Source: Polytrichum commune (lineage: Eukaryota; Streptophyta; Polytrichopsida; Polytrichales; Polytrichaceae). Taken from it: DNA of 64,000 nt. The notes under the pieces were generated by a model. That model was not told the origin of the DNA, ran no database searches, and worked only from the letters and a program-made list of their open reading frames with translations. Where the stretch lies: contig OX485806.1 of assembly GCA_950295325.1 (NCBI GenBank), forward strand, positions 55,113,169-55,177,168, in the 5' to 3' direction. How positions within the stretch are numbered: position 1 is the stretch's first letter; the number at the start of each line of letters is the position of its first letter. This document shows positions 22,763-34,589 of the stretch, piece by piece. The position numbers and the translations under genes are program-made.

Positions 22763-25286
22763 ATGCTTGTGGGAGCCCAAAAATCCACGGAATTCCGGAT
22801 TGGCTTCCTAACCGGATTAATATCCGGATAATACCCTGGTATTGATCTCAAAGTACGGTTTTCTAGGGTAGGTTAGTTGTTTTATGAAATAAGGTTCTAA
22901 GCATCCGCCTTACGTGTTAAAATGGTTAGAAATGACACATTGGCTGGACCAGAACTTAATCCAGGGAGACCGTTTTTAAACGGTCCGGTCCGGAAAACGG
23001 TTACACCAGAACTCGAACGGTTGCAACGGAATCCGAACGGTTGCGGAGGAAGCGGTTACGGACCTAGAACCGTTAGAGGAAGAGGGAGAGAGTACTTAAA
23101 GGGATTTCTCTCCTTCTCCGAGCCATTTGCGCAAGCGGCATTGTTGAGAGAACGAGTGGTGAGCTGTTTTTCGAGTCACCAACAGTCACCGGGCACTCTG
23201 TACGAGGTTATTGGGGAGGTGGAACTGGTTCCGTCCTCTCAGGCGAGCGCGGGGCCCAGTCAGCCAGCCGGAACTTCCCAGCCACCGGAATCCGGAAGAG
23301 TTCCGGATTGAGAGAAGACCCTTGTTCCGGAATGGCCCCGCTCATCCCTAGTTTGATGGAAGAGTACGGAATGGTCAGCCAGGTCCGGACATGGACAATC
23401 ACCGAATCCGGGTCAGGGTAGGGCGTTAGGGCGGTCCCGAACGCCGAAGAGGGCCAGGACTCCGGAACGGATGAGGATGCCGGATCGGACGAAGACTCCG
23501 GATAGGGGTAAGGCACCGGTGTTGCAGGTGTCGGCAGCTCCTGCTATCGATTGTATGATCGTGGAGCCGTGGGCTCCTCCACCCTCACATGCGATGTTCG
23601 CCAGGGATCCCCGGATGACTTCCGCATCATGTGGCCGGAACAAGGAGCGGGCCACCGGAAGTGACCCCTCACCTGGCCAGAGGTCCCGGAAGGAGAAGAA
23701 TGCTTCCGATGCAGCGCGATCCGGATCGGGTGACGGATCGGGAGAGGATCCGGCCATGGCAGACGATTCTGAAGAAGAGGTTGCCCCCTCCCCAAACATG
23801 AGAAGGGTTTTTACAAGGCTGCAGGAGCGACGACTTTTGACCCCCCGGGGGAGGCTCTTCCGCCATCAGCGGGCCCGGGAGTCAATCCAAGGAAGGCACG
23901 GCTTCGAAGAAGCATTGCACCACTTAGATTAGGCTTAGGTAGATTGGTTGTAGATAGTTCAAAATTAGGTAGGCAGAGGTTAGGAATCCCCTTTTGAGTT
24001 TTGGCAAAACTGTAAATTCAATTTTTTGTCAGCGCGAAAAGCGGATCGACATTCGGAAATTCCGCGAAGGACGCGTTTCCGGATTTCCCGCTGCCTGGGG
24101 TTTTTTGGGCGGCCGCCTGGGCCGCCACTAGTAGTTAGGGATTGTGGCCTCTACTTAAGGCTGAATAAAGAGCTTGAGAAGGGTTCTCTTCTCCAATGTT
24201 GTATATTATTGCTCCCTACTCAATAAAGCTCTAGTTCTCCATCTATTCTGGCTTGTTTTGTGCACGGACTGTTAGGAGAACATTGCAGATCTAGAGGGAA
24301 TGAATGACTAGGAAGTACGGATAAGACAAAGGGGAGGAAACCCGGATCAGATTCGACTACAGTACTATGGATCTTTTTTTAGTGTAGTGGGAAGGAAACC
24401 TCATTATTCCGGATGTCTGGGTAACGCCTATGTGAGATAGCCATCGTTAGGACTGGGTAAAATCAGGGAGGTGTCGGACTTACGCCATCCGATCATCTGA
24501 AGAGGTCTCACGGATCCTGGGTGGGGCAATCCGAAAAGTGGTACGGATCGCCCAGTTATCTCAAATTTAGTACAGCCTAAGTTCGCTGTAGCCGAATGGG
24601 TCTATCGGAAGGAGGAGAGAAACCGGAACAGTTAGGATTCCGGTCCGGAAGGTCATTTCCGGCGTGTAGTGGGAAGGAAACCTCATTATTCCGGATGCCT
24701 GGGTAACGTCCATGTGAGATAGCCGTCGTTAGGACTGGGTAAGATCAGGGAGGTGCCGGACTTACGCCATCCGACCTTCTGAAGAGGTCTCACACTCTTT
24801 GGACGGGGTAATCCGGAAAGTGGCACGGATCGCCCAGTTATCCCGAATTAACAGATCTCCGGCCGAATCTTAACCTTTCTGTCGTTGTAGTTCCGGGAAC
24901 CATCTGGATTCTCTGTGTGACATGCCAGGAAAGATTAGGCCGATCCGGACTGGTTGTGAGAGAAATCCGGATTCTGACCATATAGGGACATCTTCACCGG
25001 ATGAACCCAATCATCAATGGAAGTAGGCAGTAGGTAGATAGGTATTGAGGAAAGATGCATGTAGGAGTAAGACTTAATTATAGAGGCTCATTCCGGAAGG
25101 CAAGTCCCGGAATAAAGACTTCCAAAGGACTATCCGGTGGTCGACTTTCAAGCCGGAAAAGCGCATCCCTGACATGCTGCACTTCACACAATCCCTGGAC
25201 GATACTCGGATCATCCGGACATACTGGATTAGGCATTGAAAAATGCCTATCCGGAACTTTTGGTGTTCGTGTGCTCCCACAATGCT
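22763..25286 (+). mobile_element. Solo LTR, family D (22768-25281) with target-site duplication
   Basis: The unit begins TGTGGGAGC and ends GCTCCCACA, a perfect 9-bp inverted terminal repeat. Perfect ATGCT duplications flank it (22763-22767 and 25282-25286). At 2,514 bp it is long for an LTR, and it is studded with CCGGA motifs. AATAAA-type signals occur near 24164 and 24221, as expected near an LTR polyadenylation site. A roughly 282-bp internal direct duplication starts at 24382 and 24664. Reading frames inside it, for example at 23471-23932, resemble no known protein. An inverted, truncated copy occupies the right end of the window. Confidence 0.85.
24382..24945. repeat. 282-bp direct duplication inside the family D LTR
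   Basis: GTGTAGTGGGAAGGAAACC starts both copies (24382 and 24664). They share GCCTGGGTAACG-, GATAGCC-, ACTGGGTAA- and TTACGCCATCCGA-type blocks in the same order. The inverted family D fragment at 63-64 kb also shows two successive copies, so the duplication is old and family-wide. Confidence 0.8.
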
Positions 25287-25863
25287 TTAGGATTGAGTTC
25301 CTGTGAAGGGATAAGGTGATGTTATTTGTTGTCGTGGATTGCTCAAAATCATGAGGGATGGTTGTTGAGAAAAGAAGTGAGAATATATCTGAGAAATGAG
25401 GGATTTGAAATTGGGAACCTTGTCTCAGGGATAGAAAAAAAATAGAGGTTTCACTTATTCTATGAGAGATTTAATTGCCTGCACTACTCGCAAGAAATGC
25501 ATAGTTGAAAGATAAGAGAACGAGATATCGGGTTCCTCTTGAGAAGAGAGTGAACTACACTTATTTGTGCTACTGTGCATTGTGAGAAGTAGGAACAGGA
25601 ATCATGTGTCAATCCTGTGAAAGGAGGTTAGATTCTCTATGACTGTCAATGTGTTCAGAAAATATACTTACACAATCTGAGAGTGTAAAACTTCCTCTTT
25701 TGTATATCCCCTTTCTAGAAAGATAGTGGGGACCTTTTCTTGAAGCTTAAAATAGTGTATGAAACGAGCAACTTTGTCTTGTAGCACTTACTTTGACTGA
25801 ATGAGAGAAAGTGATTGTAAGTTCTTGTTCGCATATGAGGCCTCGCAGAAGGAGCAAACTTTA
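25287..25863. other. Unassigned DNA, right part of an interrupted repeat
   Basis: No gene is seen. The region ends at an abrupt junction with a 5'-truncated family A LTR. Confidence 0.4.
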
Positions 25864-26803
25864 GCCATGAGGAGTGCCCAAAACACCATGGGCACAAGGG
25901 GGACCCCGGAGTGACACCCGGGACTTGTGGCGCCGTTGGTGAGAGGGCCCAAGTGATCCTAGTGTGGGTGAGGGCCCCGGGCGTTGGGAACGCCTCCCAC
26001 CACGGAGACTACGAGGCATGAGAGTAAGGCCATGAGCTGTGCGTAGCTCATGGCGTGGTGATTCTAGAACGCTCAAGAACACCTCAATCGGAGGTGTGAG
26101 CTAGGAGTTATGGCCATTTGAGTGCCCTGGTCCAGTAGTGCCTGGGAGTGATTCCCGGGACTGCCAAGGTTCAAACAGGCATAACGTCGTCAATACTTGC
26201 CTGAATGGGGCAAAGGAGGAATCCATCGGCATCTACGTGAAGCGTAGATGAAGATGGAGTGGTTGGTTGTTATGATCAGACATCATACAAGGAAGTTATG
26301 ATGGTCTGAAGCTGCTGGGGGGGTTCTAGGCCCAGCAGCTAAAGGAAAATGTCCACTTGGCCCCAACTCTTGGTAGAGAGACAAGAGGTTGGTTGACGGT
26401 GGGGTAGGGGCCCCGCGTGAAGTCCTAGAGGCTTATATGGGGGAGGTGGTGTGGCCTCACCCACCCGAGGCCGAACGGCATGGCCTCCATGGGCTTTGGC
26501 CCATTGTGAGGTCATAGTTGCCTAGTATGCTTCGGGTTGTTGTAGTGTTGCTCCGGCAATGCGATGATCAACATAGAATAGGACTTCCATGGATGGAAGT
26601 CCAAATGTTAAAATGGGTTACGGATTAAGGGGTGAGTCCCAAAAGCAAAGTAGGAAGGTTTGGTTCCCTCCTATGAACTATATGGTCCGGGGTAGGAGGA
26701 GCTAACCATTAGCATGATGGAATGCGAATGGTTTGCGCTCGTAACCTTTGCTAAAATTGAAAATTGGCAAGATTGTCAAGGGGGCTTAGCAAGGGTTGCG
26801 ACA
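25864..26803 (+). mobile_element. Family A LTR, 5'-truncated
   Basis: Starts inside the family A LTR at CCATGAGGAGTGCCC and runs to the terminal GGGTTGCGACA. The first dozen or so bases are missing. A short internal deletion has removed the GGGCGCTGTCCC palindrome near 26122. No internal retroelement sequence follows it. Confidence 0.85.
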
Positions 26804-27276
26804 TACAATGTATTCATAACCTGACTAAGCTAATGACAGGATATTACCTTAGCAATTATCTCCAAGTCAAATTTAATGTGGCCCTGGGAACCAGGACTTG
26901 AGGACTCCTAGTAGTGTGCAGTCGCTATTTTTTTGCTTGTTGTGGAACTAAGTGACCGAGTACAACCAGGTACCCATTTATTAAAGTTAAAATTACAACC
27001 ATCTCACCTATGTCGAAAACCAAGTGAAACTAATCTTTATAAATGGTGTCGGTTTCCTAGAAGAAGATTTTTGACACAGAGTGTTTTCTCTTGATTCCCA
27101 TTGGAGACTCGGATTAAAACACTACCTTTGGAAATCCAACAAATTACTGTAACCAAGGTGTGGTAGAATGAGACTGTGCACACATCGGTTGAAGTAATCC
27201 GAGACTTTAGTAATTTTCTTGAAAAGAATTATATGTTGAGCCAATACCTCGAGCATGTCTTGTTAGCACCTCAAGG
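26804..27276. other. Flanking DNA left of the pogo transposon, nothing recognised
   Basis: AT-rich sequence without a supportable gene. It continues across the transposon insertion at 27277 into 33668 onward. Confidence 0.4.
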
Positions 27277-27683
27277 TACCGTAGGTTCATAGCTGGTTCG
27301 ACACATGTTAGCCGAATAATTAATTAAAGTGGAAAAATTGCATTCGGCTAAAAAAAATTTTAAAAAAAATTCAATTTTTGTTACAATTGTTTTTTAAATC
27401 GGCTATAAGTAAGAATGTACATGTGAAATTTATTCAATTATTACAAATGAATTTTTTCTCATTCTCAAAAATATTCAAATGCCTTAAAATTTGATGTTTT
27501 TTAACCTAATTGCAGAAGAGGTGACGGCTTAGTTTAACTTAACCTAAACCTACTCACCCTAATCAGGGTTTGAGGCTCCTTTGAACATTTTCTTCATGTG
27601 TTTGAGCTTTGAAGTGTGTTTGGTGAATTTTTGAGTGTTCCCGTTGCTTTGCTTGTTTGAGCTTTTAGTTCAAGTCAAAGACT

Positions 27684-29489
27684 TTGAGTAGTATTTTCAT
27701 GTCACTTTCCAAAGAAGAGATGCAACAGTCAGTGACACGTGATTTTGAGATTCTAAAGACTAAGATGGATGACGATGCGGCTTTGCAAGTAGAAGTGGTG
27801 AAGCGTCCAGTTGGAAGGCCACGAGGCACATTGGAGGCAACGTTGTTGACTCCTAAAGTGGAAGAAGAGGAACCAACTTCCAAAAAGCTCAAGGATAGGG
27901 GTCATTACACTAATTGGTTTGAGCCTTCTCTTTGGGATCCCATGTATACTACTGTTAGAAAACATAGAAACATCAACAATGCATGGAAGTACTTGAAGAT
28001 GATGTAGAAGAAACCGGGAGAGAACTATGGCACTTACGAGAAGCTTGCTAGAAGCAGTATGTATAAGTGGTTCACATCTACAAGAGAACTCAAAGATGCT
28101 TACAAGAAGTATGTAGATGAAGGATCTTCCCATTTCCATGGAGGAAACCAACATTGTCCTATTCTATCCAATCATCAAGAATTAAAAGAAGCTATCATTG
28201 AGATGCTACATGCACATAGGAAGGCGGGACAACCTCTCTATGCAAGATCAATCCGTAATCTCATCATCCCCTTTATTCAAAAGAGGGCTCCAGATCTACT
28301 TGTTCAAGAAAGCTCAATTTCATTTAGTTGGGTGAGGGCATTTGCTAGAAAATAGTTAAATTGGTCTTTTAGAAAACCTACTACAGCAACAAGCAAATTA
28401 CCAAAAGATTGGGAGCTATAAGGTTTGAGGATGACCCAACGGATAGCCTACTTGGTTAAGTGCTACAATGTCCCATGTGAGTTAGTGGTAAACACAAATC
28501 AGACCGGAGTCCATCTTGTTCCAACAGGTGGAACAAAAACTTGGGAAAAGAAAGGATCTAAATATGTCATTGTGATTGGAATTGAAGACAAAAGACAAGT
28601 TATAGTAGCGATTTCATCTTCATTATCGGGTAACATCTTACCTTTTCAAGTCATTTTCACAAGAACAACAAGTGGGAGTTTACCTCCTATGAACCTAGGT
28701 CGGAAAACGTGTGAAGAAGCTGGGTGGCACATCACACACACTAGCAACCATTGGTCCAATCTTGACTCTTGCAAGGCATTTGTTGAAGAGATACTTCAAC
28801 CCTACAGACTCAAACAAATAGAGATTCTTGGATTCTCCATCCATACTCCTCTTATTTGGTTTATTGACTGCTGGTCCGTTCATACCTCTACAACATCTCT
28901 TACATGGTGGAAATTGACTCATCCCTTAGTGAAAACAATATTTGTTCATGCCAACTGCACAAGTGTTCTACAACTAGCAGATGTTATCCTCCAACGACCT
29001 TTCAAGCATGCCTTTCGGATCCAATACACCAAATGGAGCATGAATCAAATATCTCAACAATTAGATTCAGGGGAGGAATAAAACATCAAACTCGAATCTA
29101 AGCTAAGTGTTTTAAAACCTCTCCTATGTTCATGGTTGTATGAGGCTTGGCTTAGCATTTACAAAAAACGAATGGTACAAATTGGATGGGAACAATGTGG
29201 CATTGCTAAAGCTTTTCAACATGATTTTCAAGACGATGCCTTGTGCGCAAATTTATCAACACCACTTTTCAAGGAGGAAACAACCCAAATAGAAGAAGTT
29301 ACAAACAAGGACAACACAATAGAAGACATGGAGCCGGATACTTGCATTACAATAATCATGCAAGAGTCATTAGAAAGGGCAGCTGAGATCAGCCGTTTAT
29401 ATGGAGCTCGAGTTTCATCTCTAAAAGACGCAGCTAGAAAAATGTATGTTCAATCTGCACAAACATGTAAGTCTTTTGGAAGGTTATAA
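27684..29489 (+). pseudogene. pogo/Tigger-type transposase, with in-frame stops
   Basis: A single reading frame with no frameshift is interrupted by four stops at 28005, 28353, 28419 and 29079. An AT-hook-like KRPVGRPRGT lies near codon 45. A helix-turn-helix/CENP-B-like region follows, with HRKAGQPLYARSIRN and SWVRAFARK. The DDE domain begins at about 28440. The first catalytic position reads TNQTGVHLVPTGG, with Asn where the family has Asp. The second Asp is in WFIDCWSVH and the third is in CTSVLQLADVILQRPFK. The protein would have bound the terminal repeats and moved the element by cut-and-paste. With the stops and the D-to-N change this copy cannot be active. Confidence 0.85.
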
Positions 29490-30278
29490 TGTACAAATAT
29501 CTGCAGGATTTAATGGAATGTTTTGGGGCTGATTGCATTGATGATGTTTTTGCTGTGTAGAGGTTGTGCAAACCCTAATGAACACATTCCAAGGCCAAAC
29601 TTCATATCCCAGATGGCCGAATCCCCACAACTACCACCACAACAATAAGAATCTGAACCTCCGCATCAACAATAACTCCTCCTCCACCATCACAACCACA
29701 ACAATCTTTAACATCTGCAGCATCTGCAAGTTCACTTAGATCTGCAGCAGCTTCATCTCCTACAAATCTCACACAAAGTACTGTAACCACATGCAACCTC
29801 GGTGGCCTAAGCAGTATAGAAAGCCTATAAGTAGAGCACCGCATCACAAATTCATAGATGTTCAAAACATCATCACCAATAGCAACTCATCCCGTGAAGA
29901 TTCTAAGTATACACACCTACATTATCTCTGAGGGGCTAAGGTAAAAGCATCTGGAACCCTTATTTGTGTGTGGCATGCAAGCAACCCCATGATTGAACCA
30001 TTGATCAAAGAAGCTTAAGCTTGACAATTGATTGGGGTAAAGAAGGACATCGTGGTTGCAATGAGATTTCGAAGTTCAACCTGAGATGTGGCCCATGCAT
30101 TAGTCGTGAAAGATCCCCCAACACAGATTCGCACGAAGGACGCAAGAAGATTCGCCGATGAAGCAGGGTATCCTTCGATGCCAATACGAGGAGGAGGATC
30201 ATCTAGCTGCGGAGGATGAGGATCGAAGACCTGCGGAGGAGGATCGAGCTACTGCGGAGGAGGAGGATTGAGGTGCTG
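29490..30278. other. Non-coding right part of the pogo transposon, low-complexity
   Basis: CAACA-rich and CATCAACAA-rich low-complexity DNA (29620-29720) is followed by GAGGATCGAGCT-type short repeats (30185-30275). No coding region can be supported. Confidence 0.5.
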
Positions 30279-33253
30279 TGTGAACCCTTTGAGTGGTCCA
30301 CCACTCCGCGGGATCACTTTTAGTTAGAATGTTAGCATTAAAAGTTAGAATTGATAGGGAATTTAGGGAAAATTAGTTCATTTAGCATTTAGCCTAGAAG
30401 AAGGAAGGTCAAAATGAAACTAAGTAGTGCTAGAAGATAGCAAAGTAGAAAAAATATGCTAGCTAGTAAAAACAACTAGCTAAGCAAATATTAGTAGATG
30501 CTAGCTATTAAGCAAATGTTAGTAGATGCTAGCTAAGCAAAGGTTGGTTTATTAGTTAGTGTGAGTCACACAAGACTATTGGAGGTGTTCGGCGTAAGAA
30601 GACAAACTCGGCTTGAAGACTTTTGAAGAAAATTAGAAAGAGAGCAAGGGGGCTACTTGCCCATTTGCCCCCTTGCCGACTCGATGGTGGAAAAATTAGA
30701 AAGATTTCTAAGGTACCTGTCGGAGCCACCTCGGCGAGAGGATGGCAACCTCAACTGGGAAAACCCCCGAGCCAAAATTTTTGGAAAATGTTTGAAAAAT
30801 GGAGATGGTGGAGGAGGGGTCCAACCCTTTTGTGAGAGGGTTTAAAAACCCCTCCTTCCACCTTGTAGAACTCTCTCTTCCTCTAATGTTTGGGCAAAGC
30901 CTTCCGTCAATGTCCTTAGGAAAAAATCCTTTAGTGTCGCAACCCTTGCTAGCCCCCCTTGACAATCTTTCCAATTTTCAATTCTAGCAAAGGTTACGAG
31001 TGCTAACCATTCGCATTCCGCCATGCTAATGATTAGCTCCTCCTACCCCGGACCTTATAGTTCATAGGAGGGAACCAACCCTCCTACTTTGCTTTCGGGA
31101 CTCACCCCTTAATCGGTAACCCATTCCTAGATGTGGACTTCCATCCATAGAAGTCCAATCCCATGTTGATCATCGCATTGCCGGAGCAACACTACAACAA
31201 CCCGAACCATACTAGGCAACTATGGCCTCACAATGGGCCAATGCCCATGGAGGCCTTGCCGTTCGGCCTCGGGTGGGTGAGGCCACACCACCTCACCCAT
31301 ATAAGCCTCTAGGACTCTACGCGGGGCCCCTACCCCACCGTCAACCAACCTCTTGTCTCTCTACCAAGAGTTGGGGCCAAGTGGACATTTTCCCTTAGCC
31401 GCTGGGCCTAAAACCCCCCAGCAGCTTCAGACCATCATAACTTCCTTGTATGATGTCTGATTCCAGCAACCAACCACTCCATCTTCATCTACGCTTCACG
31501 TAGATGCCGATGGACTCCTCACTTGCCCCATTCGGGCAAGTGGTGAGGAAGTTATGCCTGTTTGAACCTTGGCAGTCCCGGGAATCACTCCCAGGCACTG
31601 CTGCACCAGGGCGCTGTCCCGGGACAGCGCCCCACTCAAATGGCCATAACTCCTAGCTCACACCTCGGATTGAGGTGTTCTTGAGCATTCTAGAATCACC
31701 ACGCCATGAGCTACGCAAAGCTCATGGCCTTACCCTTGTGCCTCCTAGTCTTCGTGGATGGGAGGCGTTCCCAACGCCCGGGGACCTCACCCACACTAGG
31801 ATCACTTGGGCCCTCTCACCAACGGCGCCACAAGTCCCGGGTGTCACTCCGGGGTCCCCCTTGTGCCCATGGTGTTTCGGCCACTCCTCATGGAGAGGTG
31901 CGCGACATTTAGCATGCATTCTCAATGGCCTAAAAGAAAGGCTTGAGAACCTCCTCTACTCTCTCTCCTAGTTAGGTTGTATGTTTATTAACACACCAAC
32001 AAACTTATTCCTTCCTTTGTAGAGGTAGGTTGGATGGTAGACTTTTGAGTGGAGGCATTGTAGACCTTATCTGCCAATGCCCTAAATGCTTAGTTAAGAA
32101 GCTAGAATAAGATACTTATAATTTTTCTTTTAGGGTTGGAGGGAGCGCGGCTAAGGTACGCATCTCTAAACCCACTTACCTATCTCGTAAGGTCAAGTGG
32201 CTTGACCACTTGACCGCCAAGGGAATACCCAAGTCCATTGTTTTTGGGGCCCTTGGTATGTTTTGTGGTAATAACTTCATTTATTAGCAAGTTTCGTGTG
32301 TGGTAACTCGGATTAATCACCGACATAACCACTCTTAATGTTGTTGGTGGAAAGGTGGAATTACTGTCCCGCGAATCCACTATTATGTTGTTGGCCCCAT
32401 AGATTGGGAGTAATGGCCCCAATTTATGAAGATTGCGCAACAGGTTGAACCTACAGGTCGCCCGTCACCCTGGTTCTATTGAGTTGCATTTTGTGGTCTA
32501 TCCAGTGTAAACACATTTAACAATCAAAACATACAAAATAAATCGTGAACCCTTGTTGGCAAGAGACCCGAATCGGAAACTTAACTTGGTAGAGTGATAC
32601 CACCCTTCGAACCATTGATGTTCGAATGGGTTTGAGATGTCACTCAACCTTCAAAGGACCTGCACGAGGCCTTAGAAGGTTCCGAGGTAAGAGGTGCACC
32701 AACCAGGTAAGGGGTGATGCCTAATATGTGAATGTAGTGAAGTACGAGGTGCAAACGAAAGTAAGTAATTAAGAAGGAATTTGTGTGAAGGGTGGGACTT
32801 AGGCCAAGTTCCCCCGCTTAGAAAACTAAATAGAATTAAGTAAAGAAATAGGAAGAATTGAATGGTCCATCAAATTGTCGTTATTCCGTTCATTGAGCTA
32901 GGGTGGTATGAGTCACACCCGGTTGGGTGTATCAGAACCATCCTAATTTACAAATTAGAATTGCGTTGGTTTCAAGGCTGGTGCGTCTGCACGTAGAATA
33001 GGTTGTAGGTTAAGGTTAGAACTAGATATGAAATTGGTTAGTGGAGTTTAGAGCGACACGAGTTAAAAACTAAGGCCCAACCTCCGGAGGTACTACGACG
33101 CATATTTAATCTTCCTTAAAAATCTAACTACTCACGTTATACACCTATCATCCAGGATCGGCTTGGACACCTGCAAGTGCAGGCTACCTTCACCGAAGGG
33201 CTTGTGTGATACTTTTAGGCTCCCTCGAAAGGGGGTGGCCCAAAAGTACCACA
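30279..33253. mobile_element. Solo LTR, family B, interrupted by a family A solo LTR
   Basis: Starts TGTGAACCC and ends AGTACCACA, with imperfect 5-bp flanks TGCTG and TGATG. It aligns with the 54601-57440 copy almost throughout. It lacks about 975 bp that the other copy has between TTTTTCT and GGGTTGGAGGGAG (near 32128); the missing part includes the tandem repeats of about 180 bp. Net of the nested LTR it is about 2.0 kb. Confidence 0.8.
30930..31912 (-). mobile_element. Complete family A solo LTR (30935-31907) with target-site duplication
   Basis: A 973-bp LTR in minus orientation, from TGTCGCAACCC to GTGCGCGACA, with perfect TTTAG duplications at 30930-30934 and 31908-31912. The uninterrupted family B copy at 55255-55264 (CCTTTAGCATG) is the empty site, so the insertion and duplication are proven within this window. 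The internal region was lost, presumably by LTR-LTR recombination. Confidence 0.95.
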
Positions 33254-33667
33254 TGATGTGGCGAAGGAGGATCGAGCTGCGGAGGAGCTGCGAGATTCCT
33301 AAGCTCTCACAGCCGAGGCTCCCTTGATTTCGCTCCCCTGATTTCGAGGCGTTCTTTAGTTATGTACTGTGATTCCGAGGCGCTTATGCTCAAAATGGAG
33401 AGGCTCTTACATATTCGTTTGTGACCAGGTTGTTGCATTTGTTTTTAGTGTGGAATGTGCTTCACAAGTGCAAAGTACCGTTTGATGTGACTTGGTGCCT
33501 TTTAATTTATTACGGCATCAAGAACATAAATTTGTGTATTTATAATTTAGTTCGTCATATGTTGACTTTGATTTCAAAGGATTTCAAAACATTAAGTGAT
33601 AATTTCCAAAAAAAATTGACATTTTTTTAAAATTATTTAGTGTCGGACCAGCTATGAACCTACGGTA

Positions 33668-34570
33668 AACAACTTGTAGAGGATGCTAACAAAGCATTAA
33701 AGAGAATTGAAAATGTGGCCTTGGGAATTTACACCACCCGGGTCAGATAGTTCTAATATTTGGTTATACCAAGGACCGCATTTGTTTGCTGCACTTTACC
33801 GTTTTTATAAGGCTTCATTTTGGGGAGTTGGCATCCATAGTGGACCAAACCGCCCAATTTACCCAAAAGGATTCCGAGTCAATTTCCTTAAACTACCCAC
33901 TCATTTCCAAGAGAAGATTTTTGAGAAAATATGGAATAAAGGTGAGGGGTTTAATGAAATTGTTATTAATCATGGTTACCCACGATTGAGGGTAGATCTT
34001 CGGTTTATGTTCTTGGTTTATAGCCAACACAAAGCCAAAAAATTTCCTGCCAATAAATTTGATATGGTTGTTGGAATGGTGGCATTTTTACTAGCAATGA
34101 AGCTCGCTTCAATTACGGACGTTTTGACCCATGTGCTAGTGTGAATATTCCGGAATTCTCCGATTCCTCACTGCAAGGCAAGAATTTTGTTAATTTTGCA
34201 AAGTTGTGTTTGAACGGGAGGAAACGGTTCGTGAGGTCTAATAGATAAAGTAAATGTTGTGCCAGTGTGAACGTATGCAACTTCCATACTAGAACCTGCA
34301 CATGCGAAATCACATGCACAAACAGCCTCAGTAAGAAAAGCAGCCAATGATAAGGCTAGAGAGGATCGTGCGGTAGCGAGAGATTATCAGAAGAAGAAAG
34401 CGGAGAGAAGAAAGAGTTGGTTAAGATCGGTCATAAAATTACACCAAGAACAAACTAATAGTGAACCAAATAAGGCAGATCAAATTCCTGTTGAGGGTAA
34501 CCCATCAACCGGAATATTATCCTTTCTTAGACACCAACAACTAAATTTTGGTTCAACTTCAGGAGAATCA
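33668..34570 (+). CDS. Uncharacterised protein fragment (frame 33713-34144) upstream of a Ty3 element
   Basis: An open frame from ATG at 33713 gives about 143 codons to a stop at 34144. It begins MWPWEFTPPG and contains FYKASFWGVGIHSG, RPIYPKGFRVNFLKLP and INHGYPRLRVDLRFMF. Composition and periodicity look like a real folded protein rather than chance, but I do not recognise the family. It lies directly right of the pogo transposon and ends about 0.5 kb before the gag-like frame of the Ty3 element. It may be the N-terminal part of that element's gag, or a separate gene split by the transposon. The rest up to 34570 holds no further supported gene. Confidence 0.4.
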
Positions 34571-34589
34571 CATCACAATTCATACAACA

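Larger units (their letters stand above)
27277..33667 (+). mobile_element. pogo/Tigger-like DNA transposon with TA target duplication
   Basis: Terminal inverted repeats of 26 bp with one mismatch lie at 27279-27304 and 33640-33665 (outer end CCGTAGGTTCATAGCTGG). They are flanked by TA on both sides, as in the Tc1/mariner-pogo superfamily. The element is 6,387 bp as it stands. Removing the nested family B solo LTR, which itself holds a family A solo LTR, leaves about 3.4 kb. It encodes a decayed transposase in its left half. The right half before and after the LTR carries GAGGATCGAGCTGCGGAGGA-type repeats (about 30185-30275 and 33262-33300). Confidence 0.85.

Noticed and set aside
23471-23932. 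153-codon frame in the family D LTR as a gene
   Set aside because: It is GC-driven by CCGGA repeats, long frames occur on both strands in the same place, and no motif is recognisable.
25861-26082. Conserved small protein (MFLSVLESPRHELR... type) seen at many places, for example 31675, 40693, 46603, 48168, 54102 and 57629
   Set aside because: All occurrences lie at the same place inside family A LTRs. The similarity is that of the LTR DNA, and equally long frames exist on the opposite strand.
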